From: Antrodiella citrinella
Lineage: Eukaryota; Basidiomycota; Agaricomycetes; Polyporales; Steccherinaceae
NCBI GenBank assembly: GCA_004802725.1
Contig: SGPM01000229.1
Coordinates: 1 to 44,982 of the forward strand
DNA: 44,982 bases
Reading direction: 5' to 3'
The position numbers and the translations under genes were made by a program. The notes under the pieces are model-generated. The model did not search any database and had not been told where the DNA came from. It saw nothing but the letters and a program-made list of their open reading frames with translations. Positions 12,065 to 23,304 of the stretch are shown piece after piece. Positions within the stretch are counted from its first letter, which is position 1; each line of letters starts with the position of its first letter.

Positions 12065-12542
12065 TCAAAGGCGAGCGGTCCCCAGGTCAGCTCACTTCGT
12101 GAAGCATTTCCATACAAAGAAGCAGCCACAGCTAATGGCAACCGCTTCATTTCGCGTTGACAGCTGGGCGATAGTGGGGAAAGAGAATGGGAAGACTCAT
12201 CCGGCACTGCTTCGCCGCAGGTATCGGTGGTATCCCGCTCTGCTTCGGTGACAGGAAGCCTACCGAGGTCCACGGGTCCGTCAGATTACAACGCAGAGCT
12301 GCAGATACTCTGGGCGTGGGAGATGGCCTCGAGCCCGCCACGGACGCGCAAGTGTTTCGAAAAAGCCGAGTGGGAAGATTCCGAAGTGATAGATCGTGTA
12401 GTCGTAAGTTGAAAGGTTTTGTAACAAATAAAGATGTCAACGACACAGGCATGGCGGGTATCCCACACGGTGGGCGCTTCTCGAAGGGACTGAGAAGGTC
12501 TTCATGTCCGCTCCGAGGTGACTTCTGAAGCAGAAATTGGAC

Positions 12543-12950
12543 CAGGGACAGTTGCTAAAGCATTGCCTCCAGTACAGACTTGAAGGCGTCCTCAGAACTG
12601 TTGAATATGCTTCGAATGACTTCTTTCGTGCGCCTGCACTCATCCAGAGGCGCTTGTGAACGTCTATGGCTGACAGATGGGCGATTGATTCGCGTTCGAT
12701 CCGAAAGGCGCATCCATCGCCACAACGGAAGGTAGCCGAGGGCGGAAATGTAAACATTCTCGAAGTTGACAGCGACAACAGCCATAGCTTGGAGTCGTTG
12801 CTGTCCAATGTGCTGATCTTCATTTACGCACTGATGGCGCAGCAGCACAAGAGAACTGTGCGTGTATAATTACTACATAGCGAAAGTGGATGAAGTGAAG
12901 AGCACTCACACCGTTGGGAATGAGATCGTCCTCCGTGTCCATTCTAGGTA
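12543..12950 (-). other. Coding-like stretch, gene model unresolved
   Basis: A minus-strand frame (12555 to about 12869) encodes a peptide with no domain I recognise; it contains VNFENVYISALGY and LPLWRWMRLSDRTR. An ATG at 12942 followed by MDTEDDLIPN and a GTGAGT donor looks like a first exon. The obvious CACAG acceptor does not join it in the frame of the long open stretch, however. It may be a gene remnant or a small gene with a different splice pattern. The interval 11973-12542 holds the manganese peroxidase promoter and nothing else I can name. Confidence 0.25.
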
Positions 12951-13565
12951 GGATAATGGGCTAGCTTCAAGAGAACGGACCTGAAGAACACGGTCCTACA
13001 CCTCTCCAGAGTGTCGTATGTTTCCGACAGCGTCTCATAGATGTTTGTTTGCAAGGATCAGACGCGAATGTATCCCAAAACGGACGTGTGCCTGCACCGA
13101 GGACGTCAATCCTTCAAAGATCTTCTCTCCAACCTTATCAGTCAAACGCGCACCGTCAGAATAGGCAACTTGCACCTGTCCAACGTCTATTTGAGAACAG
13201 GGTCATTGTATAGGTCGGGGTTGATCGGATTGTAGCATCTTGACGCACTTGACCGAACGCTACTGAATACTGAACGGCGTAGTCTTCGCCTTGCCTGGGA
13301 GCGGCCTGGTGCAAGCATGATACAGACTGTGTCAGGGCACATGAAAGGAGGTACGCACCACATTCAAAAACTAGCGAACTCCGGGATCGTGGAAGTGCGC
13401 TCAGCGTCCTTCGCAGAAACCTCGGTAGGATCAACGTCGGTGCCGCTCTAACGTGCTGAGACGGGCTGAGACCCTCAGTACCTGCAACATCCCGACGCCG
13501 CTCTGAGACTGAATCTTGTTGGGGACATGAGAAGACAAAAGATAACGGCGGCCACCCTCTCATGA
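12951..13565. other. Intergenic, no feature seen
   Basis: The open frames here are short, overlap on both strands and show no domain. No repeat or RNA gene was recognised. Confidence 0.4.
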
Positions 13566-16017
13566 TTATTTAAGGCACAGTAGAGAGTTCTTGAACTCGA
13601 CGGTGGCAGCCTTGTGTCGTACAACATTTCTTTGAGTTCGAGATGAAGATTCCTTCACACCCCTGTCATTGACCTTGGCGTCATGAAGAACAGAATATGT
13701 ATGTTCAAAAACACCATGATCCTGCTTTGTCTTTGTCAACATGATGGTTGCAGGGTGCAAATCAATGCAGCACTCACGCAGAGCTCGGCAGTGCAACACT
13801 TCCCGACCGACGACCTCTGTGTCCGATAACGGATGATTCTCCTTGGTAAGGTGAGCGGTATCCGGCCAACGTACGTATCCACAACAGCAACTCCATATGG
13901 TGAACTTCACAACTTGTGGGAAGGAGCGGGCTTCAGCCAAGTCTTTGGAGTGAGCTCTCGTCTCGACGCGATGTATCGTTCACACCCTACTGAGTCGCCA
14001 ACGATGTAAGCGGTTGAGAGGATTATGTTGAACCCGAAGCCAACTCACAGCTCTTACTCGGATGGGAACCTGGGTCCGATTTTTGATGCCACTTGAAACG
14101 CGGACACCTCAGAATGGATGCAACGAGCAGCGACGAGACAATGAACATACCCGAGATTACCACACCATGACGATTTTAAAATTCTGCTCCATCCGAGGTG
14201 CACACCGTAGATGCCAAGCCTCCGCCAAGCCCGAGGCAATGATCTGGAATGACTTTGCGACCACAGGAATTATATTATCCAGATCGACGTTGAAATATAT
14301 GGACACGACTGTCAAAGGCAGAGGATTAGCTCGAGCTGTCCATGATATCAGCGAGAAAATTCTTACCGAGTGGTCGCTGAACACAAAGAGTCGTTACACA
14401 CGATGAGTTCGCGAGATGGTAATCTGACAGCGCAGTTGGACTAGCTTTGGAATAGAAGGACGACCCATGGAATTCAGGATGATTTCGTAAACAACCGCAG
14501 TCGGCGTAGATAGAACAGTGGGGTAACAACACAAGTGTGCGAGATGGACTGCGGTCTGTGGAAAGGAATATTGTTGGTCAATGTACACAACAACCATATG
14601 GATAGGACGACTCACAACGCGCATTACAGTCAAACAAGTCAACAAGTCAACACTCCCTGCGAAGTCTCATCCACCAGAACCAATGTAGCACCCTTCAGCA
14701 ATCGCACTTTGGTTACGCTATCCTCACCACGACCGTTGTTGTGCTTATACGACCAGGCTTGCAAAACATTCCTCAGCCGAACAGCCTGAGGAGCGTCGTG
14801 GTAAATCTTGAAGTGATCCACCGACTTCAAACTCGCCTGCAAACCCTTCTGCGAGTCTTCCGACGAATCATGCACGAAAGGGGGCGCCGACCCCGACAAC
14901 CTGTTCCTGGAAAGCGTAGTCGGCGCGGCGGAAGACGCATACTGCGGAGCAGCAGCGTGAAACGACAACCCCAGTGGACCCAGACATCTCGCGGCCCTTA
15001 GATCAATGAGGAACGTCCAAAAGTCCCGGATCGCGTCCCGACTCCAGACCATCTCGAACATGGAACCGTCACTGAATCTCATGGGAACGGGGACAGAGGA
15101 CCCGGAGTATTGACTGTCCTCTGATATTTCTGGCAAGACCGAAGCGGATGTGCAGGTCGCCCAAGGTAAGGTGCCTCGAATTGGGATTATCCAGGCGCAG
15201 CGAGCGTATGGATCCTCTAGATACTCCCTGGATGTTTCTTCGGTATATGGCTCGACTGACTTTGGGCTAGCTCCTTTGAAGAAGTCATGCAGCGGCGAAA
15301 AGACCAAGTCGTCGCTTGAGAGGTCAAACGTCGTGTAAACATGTGGCTAAGTTAGTGCAAGGCTTCCGTTACTTTGGTGACTTTGGTTATGCTATAGTGT
15401 AGACTCACTTGCGAAATAACTCTCCAGAGCGATCCGAGCTCAACGCGCTGACGCTTGGCTGGAGGTAGAACGTCTGCTTTCTCGTCTCGCGCATGTTCAC
15501 CCAATACTGGACCACTTCCCCTGCGCATTGAAGCCGAATGGTCCTCTGAAATGTGCGGTGCGCCTTGACCAGCATCTGGAGAAATATGTCGAGAGAATGT
15601 CGGAAGCTCAGTGAACGTGTCCAAATTGGTGCTGTTGAACTCCTCTAGGTCGGCCGTGCAAAAGACTTCCGTGGTTTCTTCGGGGACACCCCAGTCCAGT
15701 AGTACTTTGGAAACTCGGGGTAAACCTATACCTTGAACTGACGGTGCAGTCTGCAATATCTTGAATAGGTTCCCTCGCAAGTCTATCACAGCAACTCGCA
15801 TAAGATCCCTGAAAGACAAGTCAAAGCAAAGATACGCACGAAAATTAAAGGCGTCGTCGCATGTCTCTGATACATTCCGCCATCCTGCAGTTGATCTCAA
15901 CCCAGATAACACACGTCTTCCTTGGTCCAACAGGTCCGCAGTGGAAGGTGGTTCGATGGCATCCTTCGAGAGGTGATGCACTATGTAGTTGAGTCCGTCG
16001 GGTGAATCCTTCTCCAT
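13566..16017 (-). CDS. Hypothetical fungal protein with NLS-like motif; 3' half uncertain
   Basis: Exon 1 (16017 down to about 15412, MEKDSPDGLNYIVHHLSK...) joins exon 2 (about 15350 down to 14660) in phase after VISQ, giving ...VISQ|PHVYTTFDLSSDD. Together they make a 430-residue coding-like stretch that includes PPAKRQRVE, a likely nuclear localisation signal, and ends near LLKGATLVLVDETSQ. I do not recognise the family. Further minus-strand coding-like stretches at about 14394-14580, 14157-14384 and 13566-13940 (the last with REVLHCRALRECCIDLHPA) could be 3' exons. I could not join them without internal stops. The 3' half may therefore be decayed or belong to a second gene. The span given runs to the last candidate stop. 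Confidence 0.45.
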
Positions 16018-16671
16018 ATCATGAGTTCCAAGAGAGGTGAGTCGTTCCCGGGGTCATTTGAGCTTGTTGAAAGGGAAATATTCCAGCGTACTGGTAAATA
16101 ATATGCTCTCGAGATGCAGGGGAACCCCGGCGATGGTGTAAGAAGTGAGTAGGACGGACGTTTCGGTGGTTTGACGGTGACGGGACTTTTCTTGTCACCC
16201 GCGTGACACTACTCACGTGTATGTGACGACTGGGTCTGCCCCGAAAATGCGACACTTGGCTCTCCCAAGTGTCTGTCCACAGTCCACTTACACTCCATTA
16301 ATATTGCGACTCTACCCATCCTAATATCAGTACATGTATCCCTCTAGAATGTACGATTGGATGAGAATGCCATCGGTACCGATGCAATCGTCGGTACCGC
16401 GCGGGGGCAGTATTAGTAGCACAGATGCTCCCTCAGCATCCCTCAGCATATACGCCAAAAGGTCCATGGCATTGGTCAGGATGCAGTCTGGCCGTTCGGC
16501 AGGGAATATGGAGTTCTGATAGTAAACGTGAGTGCAGGTATGTCGGCGGGATTTTTACACAACAAGACTCCACGAGCGTATGATGGAGTGCCCTTCCAGA
16601 CAGATAAAATGGCTGCACCGTCTCTCACTTGAGACAGATCCCTACATCGCCAGAAATCACCTCGATACACG
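16018..16671. other. Divergent promoter region, short palindrome
   Basis: The two flanking genes diverge from this 650-bp gap, so it should contain both promoters. It includes a perfect 14-bp palindrome, catcggtaccgatg (16371-16384), with a second tcggtaccg nearby, and a short direct repeat ccctcagcat around 16430-16448. I saw no gene. Confidence 0.4.
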
Positions 16672-17270
16672 ATGCCTTTGACCCAGTCATTCAAGCTCCC
16701 TGCTGAAAAGCAAGAGTCTCCCCTCGCGAAGCTTGGCCTTGAGTATGCGCAAGCTCTCGGGAATTCCGACACTACGCGTTTGCTGCCCATCTTGGTAGAG
16801 GATTACCATCATGTATTCCTCCCAGGCACTGCCTTTCCTACTCTCACCACTCGAGCACAGTTTGTTGCTCATTTGGAAGCTGTGCTTCCTTACTTTGGAG
16901 AGATAACAGTGAGCAGTGGTACGAACTTGTTTCTCGAATCGCACGTGCTCATTATATCATATTATCCTTGCAATCGCAGGGAGACTTGAAAGAAATCGTC
17001 ATTTCCGAGGATGCGAACACGATTGTACTGCAGGTACGTATACGCACGCTGGTTCATGACTGCGGAGGTACTCATCGATATTGTTCTTGCCTACAGATCG
17101 GCGTCAGCGGCACCATGTCCGACGGCACTCCGTATAGCAGCGACAATCTCTTCATCTTGCACGCTGCTCAGCAAGCGGATGGCTCCTTGAAGTTCGTCAG
17201 TGCAAAGGAGTTTTACAACACCAAGAGCTCGGATGAACTGGCGGCGAGGCTGGGGGCGAGCAAGGCATAG
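16672..17270 (+). CDS. NTF2/SnoaL-fold small protein (154 aa)
   Basis: Three exons split by introns at 16909-16979 and 17034-17096 give 154 residues in a single frame, from MPLTQSFKLPAEK to LAARLGASKA. The pattern of an N-terminal helix (LGLEYAQALGNSDTTRLLPIL), a short catalytic-cone segment, then strands GTMSDGTPYSSDNLFIL and LKFVSAKEFYNT is that of the NTF2-like/SnoaL superfamily. Members range from ketosteroid isomerase-like enzymes to ligand-binding proteins, so function cannot be set from sequence alone. There is no signal peptide, so it is probably cytosolic. A transport or enzymatic role in neighbouring pathways is not supported by anything visible. Confidence 0.75.
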
Positions 17271-17783
17271 GGTGGTAAAGAAAGGTTCAGATGAGCATTG
17301 TATTCGCATGAACAATATAGTAACTGAAGATGCACTTGTACTTGTGGACGTGGACGTCGCGTAGATCACCCAAGTCTCGATATCTTGCGCTGCTGAGCAA
17401 GCAGTTCCTTGAAGTCGGCTAATCTGAAAAGAGACACAGTAGGCGACGCGCTGATAAGTGTGGGCCCGGACCTATTGTCTCGCATATATGGCATCCATAT
17501 CCAACATCTTTCACCGATATTCGAGACTCGTTTTTGTCGTTCATCGTGAGTTGGAAGGGACGTTTGCGCTCATCTTATCTGCCTGTGTGGCTGTGCCGCA
17601 GTAATAATAGCCGCCAAGAGCCAATGCGGGGTAATGTCGTTATCGTACGTGCTGCCTTCCTCCACGCGGAACACGATAGCAGCCACGTCTCCGGTACCTC
17701 AGCACCGCAGCTTCTCATAAAGAGACGGCGACGACGTTCTCATCAACGACATTTCTCCTCTTCCACCACCACCACGAACAATT
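17271..17783. other. Intergenic, bleomycin hydrolase promoter
   Basis: This contains the 3' UTR of the NTF2-like gene and the 5' region of the bleomycin hydrolase gene, with a pyrimidine-rich stretch just before the ATG. Nothing else was recognised. Confidence 0.4.
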
Positions 17784-19678
17784 ATGGGCTCATCCGCATC
17801 CAAGGTTCCTTCCCAGGAAACCCCGGTTCCTCGTACTTCATTGAACGAGAAACGGGTGGACGTGCAGGAAGTCGTATCCGCTCTGTCTTCCCTCTCATTA
17901 CGCGGCCCCAAATCGGCCACTGGCACCCTTACCTCCTCCGCGATTGAGGACTGGGAGTCCCAGATCTCGGCGAACCCGAAGCTCCAGCTCACCCGCACCA
18001 TCCTCAACCACACCAACATCCAGGACGTACTGCAGAACCGTGCGGCCCGTATCGCGAACCAGCATGTGTTCAACACTGAGGTGGAGTTCAAGACGGGCCC
18101 TATCACGAACCAGAAGAGCAGTGGGCGGTGCTGGTTGTTCGCTAGCACTAACGTGCTCAGATACAATGTCATGAAGAAGTTGTCGTTGGACGACTTCCAG
18201 TTGTCACAGGCATGTCATCGAATTGGACGTGCACATATCTCGTACTCAACGTTGCGTTTCTAGTCGTACCTGTTCTTCTGGGACAAGCTCAACAAGTCCA
18301 ACTACTTCCTTGAGAACACGATCGAGCTTGCGGACCAGCCCATCGATGATAGGCTCGTCAACTACCTGTCTGGCGACCTCATCAGCGACGGTGGTCAATG
18401 GGATATGGTCGTGAACCTTGTGGAGGTAAGCTTCCCATGGTTTATTTCCGTGCAACATACTGAAGTGCGCGTTTGATAAGACATATGGTCTTGTACCTCA
18501 ATCCGTGTTCCCCGAATCCTTCCACTCCTCCCTCTCCGGCCCCATCAACACCCTCCTCAAGTCCAAGCTCCGCGAACAATCTCTCATTCTCCGATCCCTG
18601 AAGTCCTCCCTCCGTGCTTCCTCGTCTCTGTCCGAGGAGGCCATCATCGCTAGCCTCCGCTCCAAGAAGGAGGAGCTGATGAAGGAGATCTACACTATCG
18701 TCAGCGCAGTATTGGGCGTACCGCCCTCTGCCGATGAGAAATTCTCATACGACTTTTACGATAAGGATGGAAATGCTGGTCACTGGGAGGGCACACCTAA
18801 GGACTTCTACCGGACCGTTGCTGTCGACAAGTACTCAGTATGTATTTTGAACTCATTTACGTTAGTACCTGGACACTGATAATTATTTTCTAGCCTTCCG
18901 ATTCGTTCTCGCTGATCAACGATCCGCGTAACGACTATGGCAAGTTGTACACCGTGGAGAGGCTCGGTAACATCTGGGGTGGACGATCGGTACTTTGTTC
19001 GTGCTCTCTGTCTGGCAGATGTGGATTCGACACTAAATAACGTTATTCGTAGACGTCAACACGGAAATCGCTGACTTGAAGAACGCTGTGGTCAAGATGC
19101 TTAAGGCTGGCCAGCCTGTATTCTTCGGCTGTGATGTCGGCAAGTTCTCTGACCGGGACGCAGGTATCATGGACCCTGCCCTGTTTGAATACGAGGTTTG
19201 TCCCAATTCAGATCTGTCGCACAGCTGTCACATATCTCATTGTTGTTCATTCATAGAGCGCGTTCGATATCACCCTTGGCCTTACCAAGGCTGATCGTCT
19301 CCGTGTGAACGAGTCGTCCATGACCCATGCAATGGTCATTTCTGGTGTTCATCTGGACGCCGCCGGTGCACCTATCCGCTACAAGGTCGAGAACTCGTGG
19401 GGCGAGACTGCTGGTGAGAAGGGATATTTCGTCATGACGGACGCGTGGTTCGAGCAGTAAGTCATATTCTATGTTGTACGCGATTGATACTGATGCTATG
19501 ATTCAGGTTCGTATACCAAGTTGTGGTCCCCAAGGCGTTCGCTCCTAAGGAGCTTGTCAAGGTATACGAAGCTGATGAGAGGATTGTCCTCCCTGCTTGG
19601 GATCCTATGGTAGGTCACAGCATGCGTCGTCTTACCTGGATGGTTTTCTGACTTTGCTTCTAGGGTTCCTTGGCGTGA
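17784..19678 (+). CDS. BLH1: Bleomycin hydrolase (C1B cysteine aminopeptidase)
   Basis: The spliced product of about 500 residues carries the papain-like triad in the bleomycin hydrolase arrangement: Cys in SSGRCWLFASTNVLR, His in SSMTHAMVISG, and Asn in KVENSWGE. Other family landmarks are ITNQKSSGRCW, GDLISDGGQWDMV, TYGLVPQSVFPESF and FFGCDVGKFSDR. In yeast and mammals this enzyme forms a hexameric cytosolic aminopeptidase that trims peptides and hydrolyses homocysteine thiolactone. The start at 17784 (MGSSASKVPSQE) gives a short N-terminal extension; MGSSAS could be N-myristoylated, which is a guess. The last exon encodes only GSLA before the stop, matching the family's short C-terminal arm. 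About seven introns join in frame. Confidence 0.93.
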
Positions 19679-19869
19679 ACGTATGATTGTTAGCTGTAGT
19701 TTGTATACTGTAGATCTTGATCTTAGGATGGCTGCTATATGTACAGTATTGTGAATGTCTGTTTGTTTTGAGTTGAGATCGCTCTCGGTGTCGTCAACCT
19801 CCAATCACAGCGTCGGACTTTGAAAAATGAAAGGGACCCCGCTTTGCCTGCTCGCACCCAACCGACGCC

Positions 19870-20682
19870 ATGGATCGATATGAAGAGGATGAAGTCGTAT
19901 CATACTACACCGACGACAAGTATTGGGACGACAGGCGACCGCCTTCTGAGTATCAACACGAGCGGGTCGTCGTCCTTCGCAAGCTCATCTCGTGCGGTAT
20001 CCCTAGCATCCTCTGGGGAGAAGATGCAGAGGAATTCGCGTTCAACTGTAACGTATCCGCCGCTCGTCTAGACCAACACATTCTCGTTCCCGACGACCGT
20101 CTCTACACCGCCGTCGCATGCATACGAGAGCACTTCCCTCAGTACTATCCGACGACCGATTTCAACCCCGACTACGCCGAGATAGACTGGCGACCCTTGG
20201 CGGGGATCAACCCCTTACCGTGTGCTGTCCGACTCAAGCACTCAGTGATCGGATGACCCGAACGAGTACGAGCCCACATTCTTCTCTTGCCTCAGTCGTA
20301 TTATGGCCTGGACGTACGTGAGTCCGACCAGTTCCAGCCGCTGGACCTCGAGCCACCCTTCGACGCATTGAACGCGGGAATCCTTGTGCCGAAATACGGT
20401 ACGTTCATCGAAGGGTTGGTGGAGATATACATGTCGCCCCCGACGGGCTCGGATCCTGCTCATGGTCAAGGCGCGACGAAGCATCGCACCATGCTCGACG
20501 AACTTTTTGACTGTCGCATCCAGGGGCCAGACCACGACTATGAACCCGACCCGAATGGATGGCGCGGGAAGGAACCCGACGTGCTGCTACCTATCGAGAA
20601 GGAGATCATTGGAGAGCTGCGGACGGAGAAGGAAATCTGGTTCATGACCCACCTTGCTGAAGAGTATGAGGTCTGCTTCTAG
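19870..20682 (+). CDS. Fungal hypothetical protein, possibly nucleotidyltransferase-fold
   Basis: Two open stretches in the same frame (MDRYEEDEVVSYYTDD... and ...SYYGLDVRESDQF to EEYEVCF) are separated by an in-frame TGA. A 51-nt GT...AG segment at 20245-20295 can be removed to join them, giving about 253 residues. The core GIPSILWGEDAEEF followed by DQHILVPDDRL resembles a family of basidiomycete proteins with a nucleotidyltransferase-like fold; I recall this only loosely. The removed segment itself reads as plausible protein in another frame (SDDPNEYEPTFF), so two compensating indels are an alternative to an intron. It lies close behind bleomycin hydrolase, on the same strand. Confidence 0.6.
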
Positions 20683-21305
20683 AGAGATGATAAAAGAATT
20701 CCTTCGCCACGAAAAACATCGTGGCACTGGTAATGTCCCACAGGAATGCGACGCGCAGCTTGGCCAAGACTACAGCCTGTCTAGGACGAAGACGCCTACC
20801 TGTTCCAGGGGTTATCAGTACGTCACACTCATTAGCAGATGTGGAAGAGATACAGAAGCTGATTTCTAACGACTGGTAGTACTACTACTTGTCACAGACT
20901 GGTCGGAGCTCGTCCTGTCGCCCCCGCTCATCCTTCTAGTGATCCACCGAGGTCCCTCAAACGTACCAGGCCTGTCGCTGCCAACATGTATTGTCCTCAG
21001 TACCTTGGTTCGTGCTATTGTACACTATGTGTAGGCCTCAAGCTTCGATCTCATAGCAACTGTGCTTCTTCGACTATGACTCAGTGTGTAGCATTTACCC
21101 AAGTCTGAAGTTCTCTTCTAAGATCCGTTGTCGCGGGTGTCATGGATCCTACCTTTCTCGAGAAAATTACTTCCAGCAAAACTCAGTTCTTTATGACCAG
21201 GGCCCCGGAGACTGCTACGGAAGTTTTCACGTACTCACAGTCAAGCCCCCAGGCTTCTCCCGCTCGGCGGCTCCCATATCATGATGTCGAGCAAGACTGG
21301 AAGCA
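20683..21305. other. Intergenic or lost 5' exons before the kinase-like genes
   Basis: A plus-strand stretch starting at 21142 (MDPTFLEKITSSKTQF) looks coding in composition, but its frame runs past the start chosen for the next gene and stops at 21360. It may be an unrecognised upstream exon or a decayed sequence. Nothing else was seen. Confidence 0.3.
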
Positions 21306-23216
21306 ATGGATAAAGCGCTGGAAACCCCGACAACGGGGCGTCGACGCCCTTCGCACATAGGTCTCCTATCTCAGGCTGCCTCACCCTTCAGTGACAGTGA
21401 GAGGATATCTCTTCACGCTACAGCGTAAGTTCATCACTCAGTTCTCATTGAATGACGGATTGATGAAGTATGTGCAATGCACCGCTGACAAGCTCAGGTG
21501 GCCTGCCAGCAGCCAAACAGACCGATCTTGACGGATAAGGCGTAGATCTGCCAGTACATGATGACCTCCAAGCCAACTTCAAGGCAGAAAGTTCGTAATC
21601 TTCTCCGCGATTCCGAACGATCCAGACAAAGGAACCCACATCGACCATTTCCCTTCAAGACATGTCCAGGATGTACTCGACGAGGCCTGGGAGGAGCTGC
21701 TAGTACCGCCACATCATACTCACATCTACTCAATCCAGAGGCTGGACGACTCTCCAACAACGCCGCCCCTTCATCCTGAGCTAGATCTGGTCGAGCAAGC
21801 AACGCTTTTACGAAGATTTTGCTTGAAGATTTCCGTCAACCATGATATACTACCCAGCAAGTTTTATCTACGCGGGGTCGTTTGCACAGCGGCAATGCCC
21901 ATAGATGCTGGTGGAGTGCCGACATCTACAGCGGCCAATGGAGAGGATTGTCTGTGGCCCTCAAACGTTCCCGAATCTCTAGCGAAGAAGAGAAGGAGAA
22001 AATCAAAATGGTATGTCTATATTGCTTTTCAACAACAAGTCACGGTGAGATGACATATCTTAGAAATTTTGTCGTGAGTCGCTTCTGTGGAGTAAATTGA
22101 AGCATGACAATGTACTCCCGTTTTGGGGAGTCTCTGATGACGGCTTCGAGCGTTCGATCTGCATGGTGTTACCTTTGATGTCAAGAAGTAATATCCGCTA
22201 TCGCATGCTCGCTCGAGAGCCAGAGATCCCAGCACATCTCGTCTTGAACAAGGACAACTTTCAGGCTCTGGTGGATACTTGGATGAGTCTAGTATCGGGG
22301 AAACCATTACTGCTACACCTCATGCCAGTGATGAGCTGACAGTCTCTGTATCTAAGCTGTACGAGGCGTCTCTGGGGCTAGCATACCTCCACTCTCAAGT
22401 TGTCGTACACGGCGACCTTCATGGCGTATGTCTTGGACCTCTCTGTTTGCTGTCATTAGCATCGGCTGACGCGTAATGATATCTCTTTCCCCAGGCAAAT
22501 GTCTTGATCGACGACGACGGCCATGTTCGCCTCACCAACTTTGGATTCGCGTTGATTGTAGCAGCAAGCCCCGGTGCTTATGGTTCAAACCATGGCGGAG
22601 CATCTTATCACTTCATGGCTCCCGAATCCTGGGATCCAGAGGAGTTTGGATTGCGCTCGGCCAGACCCACATACGCTGTTGACATATATGCATTTGCATG
22701 TTTCTGCTTTGAGGTATCGTCCATCAGCCCATTGTCACAAGCAGTTCGTCTCAGATATTGCTGCAGCTTCATGCTGGCAAGGTGCCATTCAGCGAAGCAA
22801 AGATGACCGTGTACCGGATAAGCCAAAGAGTCTTGAAAGGAGATCGGCCCCATAGACCTGTTACGATGTCGGACTCCCTTTGTGCGGTGGTGCAAGATTC
22901 TTGGGCACAAATGCCATCAGACAGACCCACAGTCGAAGATCTTGTGCACATGATGGCCATCGTTGTCTCTTACTCCAGTCACAATCAGCAAGGACCCGAA
23001 TTGGACGAGCCATCCAGCCCTATTGCAAGTGAAACAGGTGAAATGTACGATGCAACACGCAACGATGCCTCCATTCCAAGTTCAATACCAGCAGCCATCG
23101 AGACACATGCAGAATATCAACGTGGAGTCATCGGGGATCTCTATGAGACTATCTTGGGTGGCGGCGATCGTCGAACATGCCCGATCTTCCTCAGGGAGAT
23201 ATTCAACATACAATAG
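21306..23216 (+). pseudogene. Kinase-like gene A (TKL-like pseudokinase, frameshifted)
   Basis: The predicted start is MDKALETPTTGRRRPSH, followed by an N-terminal region (KFVIFSAIPNDPDKG, LRRFCLKISVNHDILP). The kinase domain has VALKR (Lys), HGDLHGANVLID (catalytic loop, Asp kept), TNFGFAL where DFG should be, MAPESW, and a C-lobe ending PSDRPTVEDLV. The magnesium-binding Asp is thus Asn (22537-22539). In the glycine-rich loop the frame slips between IDAGG and ADIYSGQW (21913-21918): two bases stand where one codon is expected, and no intron can fix it. The donor aligned with gene B's GTGAGC reads ATGAGT at 22283, although a GTATCG nine bases later keeps the frame. These suggest a decaying gene; a sequencing error remains possible for the frameshift. 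Confidence 0.6.
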
Positions 23217-23304
23217 ATGGCGCTTGGAAGGTACTAGTCTTTATTGTCTCTCTCGAAAACAGCACAGCAGTCTAACTATGTAATTTCAAATGTTAGATGA
23301 ATCT

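Noticed and set aside
13566..14580. Fungal FunK1-type protein kinase
   Set aside because: The stretch LRECCIDLHPATIM only vaguely recalls a catalytic loop. No HRD-like or DFG-like motif could be confirmed and the exons do not join cleanly.
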